In this document: positions 1 through 8,051 of the stretch, one piece after another | Numbering within the stretch: the first letter of the stretch is position 1 | Layout of the letters: every line of letters starts with the position of its first letter | Source of the DNA: OCS116 cluster bacterium AG-430-B22 | GTDB lineage: Bacteria > Pseudomonadota > Alphaproteobacteria > MED-G09 | Reading direction: 5' to 3' | Assembly: GCA_003209955.1 (NCBI GenBank) | Contig: QCOD01000006.1 | Coordinates: 1 to 64,000 of the forward strand | Length of the DNA: 64,000 bases | Notes under the pieces: model-generated | Told to the model about the DNA's origin: nothing | Database searches by the model: none | The model's input: only the letters and a program-made list of their open reading frames with translations | Translations under genes and position numbers: made by a program

Positions 1-60
1 AAAATTATAAATACCGAAGATAGTAAACTACCGTCATTATTCTAATATTGTGAGGACAAA

Positions 61-1047
61 ATGAAGACCAAAATTACAGAACTATTTAATATTGAGCATC
101 CAATTATTCAAGGTGGTATGCATTTTGTAGGATTTTCAGAGTTAGTTGCTGCAGTTTCTAATGCTGGAGGGCTAGGAATTATTACTGCATTAACCCAACC
201 AACTCCAAAAGATTTAGCCAATGAAATAGCCAAATGTCATGATATGACCGATAAACCATTTGGTGTAAATCTTACATTTATTCCGTCATTTAAAGACCCT
301 CCTTATGATGAGTACATAGATGCAATTATCCAAGGTGGAATTAAAATAGTAGAAACAGCAGGCCGCAATCCTGAAAAGTATATGCCACAATTAAAGGAAG
401 CAGACATTAAAGTAATTCATAAATGTACTTCTGTAAGACATTCACTGAAGGCTGAAGCTATAGGTTGTGATGCCGTTAGTGTTGATGGTTTTGAATGTGG
501 AGGACATCCTGGTGAGGATGATGTGCCTAATGGTATTCTTTTACCAAGAGCTGCCGAAGAATTAAAAATACCTTTTGTTGCGTCTGGTGGAATGGCTAAT
601 GCAAGAAGCCTTGTTTCTGCTTTAGCATTTGGTGCTGAAGGAATGAATATGGGTACCAGATTTATTGCCACTAAAGAAGCTCCTGTTCATGATAATGTAA
701 AACAGCGTTTAGTTGAGGCCTCTGAACTTGAAACAAGATTGGTTATGAGACCTTTAAGAAACACTGAACGGGTTCTTGTAAACAAAGCTGTAGATCAAAT
801 TATGGAAATAGAAGAAAGTCATAAAGATAACAATGACCCTAATGCTTTACTTGAGGAAATTAGACCTCTGGTAGCTGGTTCAGAGAGAGTATTAAGAGAT
901 GGTGATCTTGAGGCTGCAGCTTGGAGTTGTGGAATGGTTGCTGGATTAATTCATGATGTGCCAACATGCAAAGAGCTGATTGATACAATCATGCAAGAAG
1001 CTGATGAAATAATTAATCAACGATTAAAAAGCTACGCTAACGCCTAA
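61..1047 (+). CDS. Nitronate monooxygenase family protein (NPD/2-nitropropane dioxygenase-like)
   Basis: This 328-residue soluble FMN-dependent TIM-barrel protein belongs to the nitronate monooxygenase / 2-nitropropane dioxygenase family, whose characterised members oxidise alkyl nitronates. The N-terminal IIQGGM (15-20) and SNAGGLGIITA (33-43) are the family signature. GFECGGH (143-149) carries the conserved histidine region, and ASGGMANARS with GAEGMNMGTRF (174-201) forms the FMN phosphate-binding end. A TGAGGA ribosome site at 51-56 sits five bases before the ATG. The stop overlaps the stop of the convergent SDR gene by four bases. The real substrate is unknown, since many family members are not proven nitronate oxidases; a flavin-dependent reductase role is also possible. 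Confidence 0.85.
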   Translation: MKTKITELFNIEHPIIQGGMHFVGFSELVAAVSNAGGLGIITALTQPTPKDLANEIAKCHDMTDKPFGVNLTFIPSFKDPPYDEYIDAIIQGGIKIVETAGRNPEKYMPQLKEADIKVIHKCTSVRHSLKAEAIGCDAVSVDGFECGGHPGEDDVPNGILLPRAAEELKIPFVASGGMANARSLVSALAFGAEGMNMGTRFIATKEAPVHDNVKQRLVEASELETRLVMRPLRNTERVLVNKAVDQIMEIEESHKDNNDPNALLEEIRPLVAGSERVLRDGDLEAAAWSCGMVAGLIHDVPTCKELIDTIMQEADEIINQRLKSYANA

Positions 1048-1982
1048 TCTTTTTTCTTTCTAGTCAATTGAAATGCCTTTTTTAGTCTATGTGGTGATAG
1101 GAGTAGGCCAAATAAAAGTGTAATAGGCATCATTCTCCAGTAATTATTAGGAAATATTCTCTGAGATATTTCCATTAATTTTGCGTCAATTCCAACAAAA
1201 ATTCTTTTCTTATTTTTTTTGATACCTTTAAGAATTATCTTTGCAGCTTTATCAGGATCCATTCCAGCATCTCGAAACCTAATTCCGGCTTCTTTTTCTG
1301 AGACTTGATTTCCTTTTATATCTTTTACTGGTTCTCCATTAAGATCTAATATACCTTCTTTGCTTTCACCTTTTACGATCTGATCACCAAATTTTGCGTT
1401 CACTGCTATATTTGTTCCAATATGACCAGGGTAAACACAATGTATTTGTGTATTAGAGCCCTCCATTTCTTTGGCCAGGCTTTCTGTGAAACCCCTAACT
1501 GCAAATTTAGATGCATGATAAACAGTATTATTGGGTGTGGTTATTATTCCAAAAATAGATGAGGTATTTATTAACGCTGTTCCTTCTTCTTTCATAAGGT
1601 GAGGTAAAAATGATCTAGAGAAGTTTATAATGCTATTGTAATTAATATCATTACACCAATTCCAGTCCTCTTCATTCATATTTAGGAAGCCAGTAGGTAT
1701 CACAACTCCTGCATTGTTAAAGACTAAATCTATTTTTCCATGATTTTCTATAATTTTTTTAGGAAGTTCTTCAACTTCTTTTTTATCTCTAACATCCAGC
1801 AATAAAGAGCTAGAACCTACATTGTAAGCTTTAATTAATTTTTCTGTCTCCTTTAAACCAGACTCATCCACATCACAAATAACAACATCAGCACCTTCTT
1901 TTGCTAGATTAATCGCAAGATATCTACCCATTCCAGATGCTGCACCTGTAATTAAAGCAACTTTATTTTTAAATGTTTTCAT
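1044..1982 (-). CDS. Short-chain dehydrogenase/reductase (SDR)
   Basis: This 312-residue NAD(P)-dependent oxidoreductase has the classical SDR layout: ITGAASGMG nucleotide-binding loop (11-19), NNAG (89-92), a catalytic Ser near 141-142 and YHASK (155-159) supplying Tyr and Lys. A C-terminal extension after about residue 260 includes a hydrophobic stretch near 283-295 (WRMMPITLLFGLLL), so the protein may associate with membranes, as in SDRs acting on lipids or hydrophobic alcohols. It lies downstream of a small membrane protein, tRNA-Thr and a P450 on the same strand. No clear Shine-Dalgarno precedes the ATG; a TATAAA lies six bases upstream, but no convincing -35 accompanies it. The substrate cannot be inferred. 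Confidence 0.87.
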   Translation of the reverse strand: MKTFKNKVALITGAASGMGRYLAINLAKEGADVVICDVDESGLKETEKLIKAYNVGSSSLLLDVRDKKEVEELPKKIIENHGKIDLVFNNAGVVIPTGFLNMNEEDWNWCNDINYNSIINFSRSFLPHLMKEEGTALINTSSIFGIITTPNNTVYHASKFAVRGFTESLAKEMEGSNTQIHCVYPGHIGTNIAVNAKFGDQIVKGESKEGILDLNGEPVKDIKGNQVSEKEAGIRFRDAGMDPDKAAKIILKGIKKNKKRIFVGIDAKLMEISQRIFPNNYWRMMPITLLFGLLLSPHRLKKAFQLTRKKKD

Positions 1983-2016
1983 AATTATTTTATATTAATT
2001 TTATTTTTACCGATTA

Positions 2017-2211
2017 CTAAAATACACCAGCAATCCAATAAAGAACAAAACCTACCATCAATGCAATAGAAATTAATCTAAAAAAGAATAAATAAAAAAC
2101 AATGGCTTCTAAGGTGTTTGACTTATTTTGTTTTTTATTAAGGACTTTATAGAGATAACTAAAGATAAAATAAAAAAATAAAAAAGAAACTAATACAACT
2201 AAAATAAACAT
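2017..2211 (-). CDS. Small two-helix membrane protein, hypothetical
   Basis: I do not recognise this 64-residue protein. It has two hydrophobic segments (about 2-20 and 40-63) separated by a short Lys/Asn/Gln-rich loop, which suggests a hairpin inner-membrane protein. The ATG is only 13 bases after the CCA end of tRNA-Thr on the same strand, with no visible Shine-Dalgarno, so the message may be released by tRNA 3' processing. The SDR gene starts 34 bases downstream. Even codon use and the absence of an overlapping better ORF support coding, but small AT-rich hydrophobic ORFs can arise by chance. Confidence 0.55.
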   Translation of the reverse strand: MFILVVLVSFLFFYFIFSYLYKVLNKKQNKSNTLEAIVFYLFFFRLISIALMVGFVLYWIAGVF

Positions 2212-2224
2212 TTTATTATATGAA

Positions 2225-2300
2225 TGGTGCCGACTGAGGGACTTGAACCCCCAACCCCCTGATTACAAATCAGGTGCTCTACCAGTTGAGCTAAGTCGGC
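2225..2300 (-). tRNA. tRNA-Thr (UGU)
   Basis: On the minus strand a full cloverleaf is visible: acceptor GCCGACT pairing with AGTCGGC, D-stem GCTC/GAGC, anticodon stem CCTGA/TCAGG around the loop TTTGTAA (anticodon TGT), and a T-arm with TTCAAGT. The 3' CCA is encoded at 2225-2227. It lies between the P450 gene and a small membrane protein gene on the same strand. Confidence 0.97.
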
Positions 2301-2371
2301 ATTCAGGTTTAAAATAAATTTTTAAATACACTAATCATTAATAAAGGTAAACTTAAACATTCATTAGAAGG

Positions 2372-3745
2372 CTATTTCTTTGAGAAGTTTAAAAGTAATT
2401 CTAATGTACCTAACATGATGCCAGATTGATATTCAATTTTTGTTTCTGTTGTATATTCAAACTTTTCAATTCTATCCATAAGGCAATTCCAAGCAATATT
2501 TTGTTCTAGTCTAGAGATTCCATTTCCAGGACATGTTCTATGTCCTTGAGAAAAGGTTAGGTGTCTAGTTAAGGCTTTTCTATCAAGGTCAATTTCATGA
2601 GGGCATTCAAATGTGTCTGGATCTACATTTGCAGCGCCATACCTAAGATGAAGTATCGAACCCTTAGGAACTTTCACTCCTTGAAAAACCTCATCTTGAG
2701 TTGTCATTCGTGTTGATAGACCTTGGGTAGGTGCTTTTACTCTCAGAGATTCCTCAACAAAAGCATTTATTTTTTCCCGATTTTTATCCAAATCAACATA
2801 TAGATCAGGATCATCTATCAGCATAACAGCCTGATGTGCAATTGCATATTGAGTTGTTTCCAATCCTCCAATTATCATTGCATACGCAACGCCAATAATT
2901 TCCGTATCTGTAAGTTTTCTATCAAAGGGTTCATAAGTAACATCTAACAAGAAAGATAGCATATCTTCTTTGGGATTCTTTTTCTTTTCTTCTAATTGAT
3001 CAATTACATAATTACCGAAATCTTTTAAAAGTACTTGTTGTTCATCAGATTGATCTTTTGTTAAAAGATTTCTGTGTCCTTTTCCATAAACAAAAGGCAT
3101 AACCATAGCGTCACCCCATTTTTTATGAAACGGAATGTCTTCAAGCGGGAATCCTATAATATTTGCCATGACTATTTGAGGTAAGGGCATAGCAAACTCA
3201 GATACAAAATCAAATTTATCTTTATCTATCCAGTTATCTATTAATTTATTTGTCGCCTCGGTTACCATTTCTTCATGTCTGTAGGCCCCAGGACCTACCC
3301 AAGGATCAGTTAATTGTCTTTTATGAGCTTTCCATAATTCTTCATTAGGTCTTAAACTTTGTATTGAAACTTGAAATGCATTCATGAGGCTTGGATCATG
3401 TCTACTTACCACAGAACTTGCAGGTAATTTTTCTTTATCTATATTTTCTTTTTCTGCGTTAAAACCGCTAACTCCAGCTTTTTCAAGATCTGTATTTTTC
3501 ATTACAGGAGGAGGAAACCTCAGAATATCTTTTACAACAAAAGCAATATCTTCATATTTAGATAATATAAAACCATCGGTATCAGGAGATGTCCCTTCGC
3601 CTGGAATTTTATGCACTGGAGATTCTCTATGAAGAATTTTATATGATTCATACCAAAAATTTTGTGCCCCAGGTTCAAATAGATCTACTTCACCTAAAGA
3701 CATAGGGCATTTAGCTGTATCTGTATCTGTTTTTTCATGGGGCAT
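2372..3745 (-). CDS. Cytochrome P450 (bacterial class I type)
   Basis: This 457-residue soluble haem-thiolate monooxygenase shows the I-helix motif GGLETTQ, the K-helix EESLR, and the haem loop FSQGHRTCPG with the proximal Cys at about 405. It would need a ferredoxin/reductase pair, and none is nearby. An N-terminal segment of about 40 residues precedes the P450 fold and is not hydrophobic, so the enzyme is cytosolic. The start ATG has no Shine-Dalgarno but sits six bases after the -10 of a strong promoter (TTGACA at 3775-3780), so a leaderless mRNA is likely. The neighbouring acyl-CoA ligase and SDR hint at a lipid or terpenoid substrate; this is inference. Confidence 0.93.
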   Translation of the reverse strand: MPHEKTDTDTAKCPMSLGEVDLFEPGAQNFWYESYKILHRESPVHKIPGEGTSPDTDGFILSKYEDIAFVVKDILRFPPPVMKNTDLEKAGVSGFNAEKENIDKEKLPASSVVSRHDPSLMNAFQVSIQSLRPNEELWKAHKRQLTDPWVGPGAYRHEEMVTEATNKLIDNWIDKDKFDFVSEFAMPLPQIVMANIIGFPLEDIPFHKKWGDAMVMPFVYGKGHRNLLTKDQSDEQQVLLKDFGNYVIDQLEEKKKNPKEDMLSFLLDVTYEPFDRKLTDTEIIGVAYAMIIGGLETTQYAIAHQAVMLIDDPDLYVDLDKNREKINAFVEESLRVKAPTQGLSTRMTTQDEVFQGVKVPKGSILHLRYGAANVDPDTFECPHEIDLDRKALTRHLTFSQGHRTCPGNGISRLEQNIAWNCLMDRIEKFEYTTETKIEYQSGIMLGTLELLLNFSKK

Positions 3746-3751
3746 AATAGA

Positions 3752-3780
3752 ATTAAAAAATAATCAATCTTTGCTGTCAA
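3752..3780 (-). promoter_or_regulatory. Sigma-70-type promoter of the P450 gene
   Basis: Read on the minus strand, a perfect TTGACA (3780-3775) is followed by a 17-base spacer and TTTAAT (3757-3752, five of six matches to TATAAT). The usual start point seven bases downstream is the A of the P450 ATG at 3745, so the transcript would have no 5' leader. Confidence 0.7.
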
Positions 3781-3813
3781 CACTTACTTAACTTATTTGA
3801 AAATTTTATAAAA

Positions 3814-5544
3814 TTATTTCTTATATAAGTTATTAAGTTGTTCTCCATATACTTCATTAACCATATGACGTCTTATTTTCATGGTTGGTGTTAACATTCC
3901 ATTATCTGTTGAAAGAGGTTCATCAATTATAATATATCTTCTTATTTTCTCTACTTGCGATAGATTATCGTTTGCCTTTTTTACAGCATTTGAAACTTCA
4001 TTATTTAATTCTTCCTCACTTATGTTTTTTGAAATTTCTGGATCTATAACAATTAGAGCAACTAAATAAGGTCTTCTATCTCCATAAACCATAGCTTGTA
4101 ATATAATATCTTGAAAGGTAAGATTAGATTCTGGACGTACAGGCGCTATATTATCTCCTCCAGAATTAACTATTATTTCTTTTTTTCTATCTTTTATAGT
4201 TATATATCCGTCTTCATCAATATCAGCCAAATCACCAGTATGAAGCCATCCATTGATAATTGTTTCGGATGTCTCTTTTTCCTGTTTCCAGTATCCTTTC
4301 ATTACTCCTTCACCTTTTACAAGTAATTCGCCTTCCTCAGATAACTTTACTTCAACCCCTTTTATTGGAGGACCAACTGTTTCTATTTTCACTTTTATTG
4401 GAGGGTTTGCACTTATTAACGGGCTGGCCTCAGTTTGACCATATCCCTGTATAATTTGAACACCTAATGACAAAAAGAAATAACCAATGTCTGGATTTAG
4501 AGCAGATCCACCAGATATAAACGCAGAAAGTCGTCCCCCTAATCTTTTTGTGATTCTATTTCTTATCAATTTACAATAAGTATTATGTTCTATCTTTTCG
4601 ATTAAATTTAACTCATTAAATAAATTCTTTTTTCCAAGCTTGATTGTTCTATTAAAAGCAAATTGCAGTAATTTTCCGGAGTTTTTTATTTGAATTCTTA
4701 TTCTATCATATAATACCTCAAAAAGTCTCGGAACTGCAGTTGATAGGGTAGGGGCGACCTCTAATAAATTCGCGGCAAATTTATCTGGTCCCTCAGAAAA
4801 ATAGATTTGAGCACCTAAATAGATCTGAAGAAATAACGCCATATGCTCATATGCATGAGAATAGGGAACAAGTGATAAATAAGTATGATCAATATCACCA
4901 ACTTGTTTAACTAAATTATCAGCACCTAAAATATTATGATAAATTGATCTATGAGTAAGCATTACACCTTTAGGTCTTCCACCTGTACCTGAAGTATAAA
5001 TTAAACAGCAGATATCATCTTTATCTATAGTGTTAAGATTATGAAGGGCGGTAGATAAGTTTTCATCACCGACTTTGAGTAATTTTTCAAAGCTTTCAAC
5101 TTTTAAGCCCTCGGGCATGAAGCCGCTATATTCATCGATTGTTATTAAGAGATTACACGATTCAACTTTGCTTAAAGCTAAAGCTATTCTATTAGCAAGT
5201 ATATTATTAGATACTATTACAGCTTTTGCATCAGAATGCTCAATTATATATCTATGATCATCTTCAGTATTTGTTGTGTAAGCTGGAACAGTTATCGCAT
5301 TTAAAGTATTTATTGCTAAATCAGAAATTAAACATTCAGGTCTATTTTCAGAAACAATAATAACTTTATCACCGGGTAAAATGTCATTGTATTTCAATCC
5401 AGCTGCTAATTGCTTTACTTTTTTTTCAGTTTGTTGCCATGATAAACTTTTCCACTCACCTTCTTTTTTTTCCCATAAAAATGGCTTATCAGTGTTCTCT
5501 AATACTTTCTGAAAAAATAAATTTGGTAAGGTTATGTGTTCCAT
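3814..5544 (-). CDS. Long-chain fatty acid-CoA ligase (AMP-forming)
   Basis: This 576-residue member of the adenylate-forming (ANL) family activates a fatty acid to acyl-AMP and then acyl-CoA. The phosphate loop reads YTSGTGGRPKG (usual form YTSGTTGxPKG, so the second Thr is Gly). GYGQTEASP is the adenine-binding A5 motif, and GWLHTGDLADIDEDGYITIKDRKKEII covers the A7-A8 hinge. No membrane segments are evident. The ATG overlaps the stop of rlmB by one base, so the two are co-transcribed and coupled. It precedes a P450 gene with its own promoter. Chain-length preference is not readable; a related acid such as a terpenoid or bile-type acid cannot be excluded. Confidence 0.9.
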   Translation of the reverse strand: MEHITLPNLFFQKVLENTDKPFLWEKKEGEWKSLSWQQTEKKVKQLAAGLKYNDILPGDKVIIVSENRPECLISDLAINTLNAITVPAYTTNTEDDHRYIIEHSDAKAVIVSNNILANRIALALSKVESCNLLITIDEYSGFMPEGLKVESFEKLLKVGDENLSTALHNLNTIDKDDICCLIYTSGTGGRPKGVMLTHRSIYHNILGADNLVKQVGDIDHTYLSLVPYSHAYEHMALFLQIYLGAQIYFSEGPDKFAANLLEVAPTLSTAVPRLFEVLYDRIRIQIKNSGKLLQFAFNRTIKLGKKNLFNELNLIEKIEHNTYCKLIRNRITKRLGGRLSAFISGGSALNPDIGYFFLSLGVQIIQGYGQTEASPLISANPPIKVKIETVGPPIKGVEVKLSEEGELLVKGEGVMKGYWKQEKETSETIINGWLHTGDLADIDEDGYITIKDRKKEIIVNSGGDNIAPVRPESNLTFQDIILQAMVYGDRRPYLVALIVIDPEISKNISEEELNNEVSNAVKKANDNLSQVEKIRRYIIIDEPLSTDNGMLTPTMKIRRHMVNEVYGEQLNNLYKK

Positions 5545-6305
5545 TATTTTTTAATATTCCTCCCCATGAATTCATATAAGGCTAAAGCACTGCTTACACT
5601 AACATTTAATGTGTTAAAATCACTATCATTATTATTAGCAATTGAAACTAAAAAGTCACAATTCTCTTTTGTTAATCTTCTTAATCCTTTTCCTTCTGAG
5701 CCCATAACTAAAACTTTTTTTTCACTTTTATAATTTTCTATATTATGAAGCATTACATCACTAAACTCATCTAAACCTATGATTATAAATCCTTTTTTTC
5801 TTAATTTTTTTAGTGCCATTGATAAATTTGTTACTTTAATTATATCTATAAATTCTAAAGCTCCCGATGCCGATTTTGCCAATGATCCATTAATTTCTGA
5901 GCTATGATCTTTTGTAATTAAAAGGTTTTTTCCTCCAAAAAAATTAAAAGTTCTAATAATAGCGCCAACATTTTGTGGATCTGTAACCTGATCTAAAGCA
6001 ATTATAATTTCACTGTTATCTAATACATCATCAAGTTTTGGATAATTTAATGGTTTTGTCTCGATAATAACTCCTTGATGAGTAATTTTATTATCCAAAA
6101 TTGAATTTAAATAATTATTATTAACAATTGTTAATGGATTGGTGATTTTAACTTTTTTACTTAAATATTTATCAAAAAATACTTGAGTACAGTAAATATT
6201 AATAATATTTCTTTTATTATTCTCTAATGCTGCAATTGAAGCATGTAATCCCCAGATATAATAAGGTGTATAATTCTTATTTTTGTTTATTTTTTTTCTA
6301 GCCAT
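5544..6305 (-). CDS. rlmB: 23S rRNA (guanosine-2'-O-)-methyltransferase, SpoU family
   Basis: This 253-residue SPOUT methyltransferase of the TrmH/RlmB group uses SAM to methylate a ribose in 23S rRNA (G2251 in E. coli). The N-terminal YYIWGLHASIAAL resembles the substrate-binding domain. The three SpoU motifs are present: LDQVTDPQNVGAIIRT, VLVMGSEGKGLRRLT and LNVSVSSALALYEF. Its place divergent from tRNA-Tyr/tRNA-Gly/tuf is standard in Alphaproteobacteria. The start has no Shine-Dalgarno; a TTGACA (6337-6342) with a weak -10 would start the mRNA about two bases before the ATG. The downstream ligase gene overlaps it by one base. Confidence 0.92.
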   Translation of the reverse strand: MARKKINKNKNYTPYYIWGLHASIAALENNKRNIINIYCTQVFFDKYLSKKVKITNPLTIVNNNYLNSILDNKITHQGVIIETKPLNYPKLDDVLDNSEIIIALDQVTDPQNVGAIIRTFNFFGGKNLLITKDHSSEINGSLAKSASGALEFIDIIKVTNLSMALKKLRKKGFIIIGLDEFSDVMLHNIENYKSEKKVLVMGSEGKGLRRLTKENCDFLVSIANNNDSDFNTLNVSVSSALALYEFMGRNIKK

Positions 6306-6313
6306 TTTTGAAT

Positions 6314-6342
6314 ATTTTTTAAGACTGATATTAATTTGTCAA
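6314..6342 (-). promoter_or_regulatory. Candidate promoter of rlmB
   Basis: On the minus strand TTGACA (6342-6337) is followed after 17 bases by AAAAAT (6319-6314). The -35 is perfect and the -10 has four of six matches. The predicted transcription start is about two bases before the rlmB ATG, giving an almost leaderless message. Confidence 0.4.
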
Positions 6343-6428
6343 TATTAGAAAAATGGCAAAATATCAATATTTTATGGATTTTTTTTTAAATTACTATAAG
6401 TTTAATTTTAATTATTTGTTTTGGGGTA

Positions 6429-6457
6429 TTGACTTTCCTTGCGGAAAGCTCAATAAA
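6429..6457 (+). promoter_or_regulatory. Candidate promoter for tRNA-Tyr/tRNA-Gly/tuf transcript
   Basis: TTGACT (6429-6434), a 17-base spacer and AATAAA (6452-6457) lie about 50 bases upstream of tRNA-Tyr. The -10 is weak (four of six). The 200-base gap between rlmB and tRNA-Tyr otherwise shows only A/T-rich sequence, so this is the best candidate start for the tRNA-tuf-secE-nusG region. Confidence 0.45.
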
Positions 6458-6505
6458 CCACATCTGCTTTGGATTTTAAAGCATTGGTAAGCTCTCCAAT
6501 TATAC

Positions 6506-6590
6506 GGAGGGGTGCCCGAGTGGTTAAAGGGGACGGGCTGTAAACCCGTTGGCTATGCCTACGTAGGTTCAAATCCTACCCCCTCCACCA
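6506..6590 (+). tRNA. tRNA-Tyr (GUA)
   Basis: This class II tRNA has acceptor GGAGGGG/CCCCTCC, anticodon stem ACGGG/CCCGT around loop CTGTAAA (anticodon GTA), a long variable arm, and GGTTCAAATCC in the T-arm. CCA is encoded at 6588-6590. It heads the tRNA-Tyr/tRNA-Gly/tuf transcript. Confidence 0.97.
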
Positions 6591-6618
6591 GTTGTAGAGC
6601 TGCTAGGTGGAAGGACAG

Positions 6619-6692
6619 GCGGGTGTAGCTCAATGGTAGAGCAACAGCCTTCCAAGCTGAAGATGAGGGTTCGATTCCCTTCACCCGCTCCA
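6619..6692 (+). tRNA. tRNA-Gly (UCC)
   Basis: The acceptor GCGGGTG pairs with CACCCGC, the D-stem is GCTC/GAGC and the anticodon loop CTTCCAA gives anticodon TCC. The outermost anticodon-stem pair is A-A. The T-arm reads GGGTTCGATTCCC-like and CCA is encoded at 6690-6692. It sits 54 bases before the tuf ATG. Confidence 0.96.
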
Positions 6693-6746
6693 TAAAATCC
6701 GAAGTGTAATATAACCGTTTACGGTTTAATTTTGGAGAAACATACT

Positions 6747-7937
6747 ATGTCTAAAGAAAAATTTGAACGAACCAAACCTCACTGTAATATTGGTACGATT
6801 GGCCATGTTGATCATGGTAAAACAACATTAACTGCTGCTATTACGAAAGTATTAGCTGATGAAGGTAAGGCTGAGTTTTCAGCATTTGATCAGATTGATA
6901 ATGCACCAGAAGAAAGAGAACGTGGTATTACAATTGCCACATCTCATGTTGAATATGAAACCGAAAACAGACACTACGCCCATGTAGATTGCCCAGGCCA
7001 TGCTGATTATGTTAAAAATATGATTACTGGTGCTGCTCAAATGGATGGCGGTATACTAGTTGTTTCTGCTGCTGATGGCCCTATGCCTCAAACACGCGAA
7101 CATATTCTACTTGCTAGACAGGTAGGTGTTCCTGCTTTAGCGGTATTCATGAACAAGGTGGATCAAGTTGATGATGCAGAATTACTAGATTTAGTTGAAA
7201 TGGAAGTGAGAGAACTTTTAAATGAATATGAATTTCCTGGTGATGATATTCCAATTGTTAAGGGTTCAGCACTTGCTGCACTTGAAGGAAAAGATGATGA
7301 AACTGGAAAAAATGCTATTCTTGAACTTATGTCTCAAATAGATAGCTATGTTCCACAACCAGAAAGACCTAAAGACCAACCTTTCCTTATGCCTATTGAA
7401 GATGTTTTTTCAATATCAGGTAGAGGAACTGTAGTTACTGGTAGAGTAGAAAGAGGTGTAATTAATGTTAACGAGGAAATTGAAATAGTTGGCGTCAAAG
7501 AAACACAAAAAACTGTTTGTACTGGTGTTGAGATGTTTAGAAAACTTCTAGATCAAGGTGAAGCCGGTGATAATGTAGGTATTCTTCTAAGAGGTATTGA
7601 TAGAGAGCAGGTTGAAAGAGGGCAGGTTTTATGTGCTCCTGGCTCAATAACTCCTCATACAAAATTTAAAGCTTCAGCTTATATCCTTACCAAAGAAGAG
7701 GGTGGAAGACATACACCTTTCTTTACTAATTATCGTCCTCAATTTTATTTTAGAACAACAGATGTTACTGGTGTTTGTCAATTAGATAAAGGAACTGAAA
7801 TGGTTATGCCTGGTGATAATGTTGAAATGGATGTTGAATTAATTGTTCCTATTGCTATGGAAGACAATCTTAGGTTTGCTATTCGTGAGGGTGGTAGAAC
7901 AGTTGGTGCTGGTGTAGTTTCAAAAATAGTTGAGTAA
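6747..7937 (+). CDS. tuf: Elongation factor Tu
   Basis: EF-Tu is 396 residues, the GTPase that brings aminoacyl-tRNA to the ribosome. The P-loop [10 protein letters not shown], switch [10 protein letters not shown] and the guanine motif NKVD are intact, followed by the two beta-barrel domains. I chose the ATG at 6747 because GGAG at 6733-6736 is its ribosome site; an in-frame TTG at 6732 would add five residues overlapping that site. Only one tuf is visible: the usual second position between fusA and rpsJ is empty here. tRNA-Trp follows 10 bases after the stop. Confidence 0.99.
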   Translation: MSKEKFERTKPHCNIGTIGHVDHGKTTLTAAITKVLADEGKAEFSAFDQIDNAPEERERGITIATSHVEYETENRHYAHVDCPGHADYVKNMITGAAQMDGGILVVSAADGPMPQTREHILLARQVGVPALAVFMNKVDQVDDAELLDLVEMEVRELLNEYEFPGDDIPIVKGSALAALEGKDDETGKNAILELMSQIDSYVPQPERPKDQPFLMPIEDVFSISGRGTVVTGRVERGVINVNEEIEIVGVKETQKTVCTGVEMFRKLLDQGEAGDNVGILLRGIDREQVERGQVLCAPGSITPHTKFKASAYILTKEEGGRHTPFFTNYRPQFYFRTTDVTGVCQLDKGTEMVMPGDNVEMDVELIVPIAMEDNLRFAIREGGRTVGAGVVSKIVE

Positions 7938-7947
7938 TTTTTTTTGG

Positions 7948-8024
7948 AGGAGTGTAGCTCAATTGGCTAGAGCACCGGTCTCCAAAACCGGGGGTTGGGG
8001 GTTCGACTCCCTCCACTCCTGCCA
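7948..8024 (+). tRNA. tRNA-Trp (CCA)
   Basis: The acceptor AGGAGTG pairs with CACTCCT, and the anticodon stem CCGGT/ACCGG surrounds loop CTCCAAA (anticodon CCA). The T-arm contains GGGTTCGACTCCC. The 3' CCA is encoded at 8022-8024. It separates tuf from secE, as in most Alphaproteobacteria. Confidence 0.97.
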
Positions 8025-8051
8025 GTATTTTTAGTTTTAAGAGATCAAAAG

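Noticed and set aside
1989..1994. TATAAA six bases before the SDR ATG as a leaderless promoter
   Set aside because: No -35 resemblance at 16-18 bases; such boxes are frequent in this AT-rich DNA.
2215..2220. TATAAT on the minus strand just before the small ORF at 2211 as a leaderless promoter
   Set aside because: It is only three bases from the ATG, lacks a -35, and lies in A/T-only sequence directly after tRNA-Thr. Chance is likely.
3384..3632. Plus-strand ORF opposite the P450 gene
   Set aside because: It lies wholly antisense to a confidently identified gene and resembles no family.
6732..6746. Extended EF-Tu start at TTG 6732
   Set aside because: That codon overlaps the GGAG ribosome site of the ATG at 6747, where the normal EF-Tu N terminus begins.
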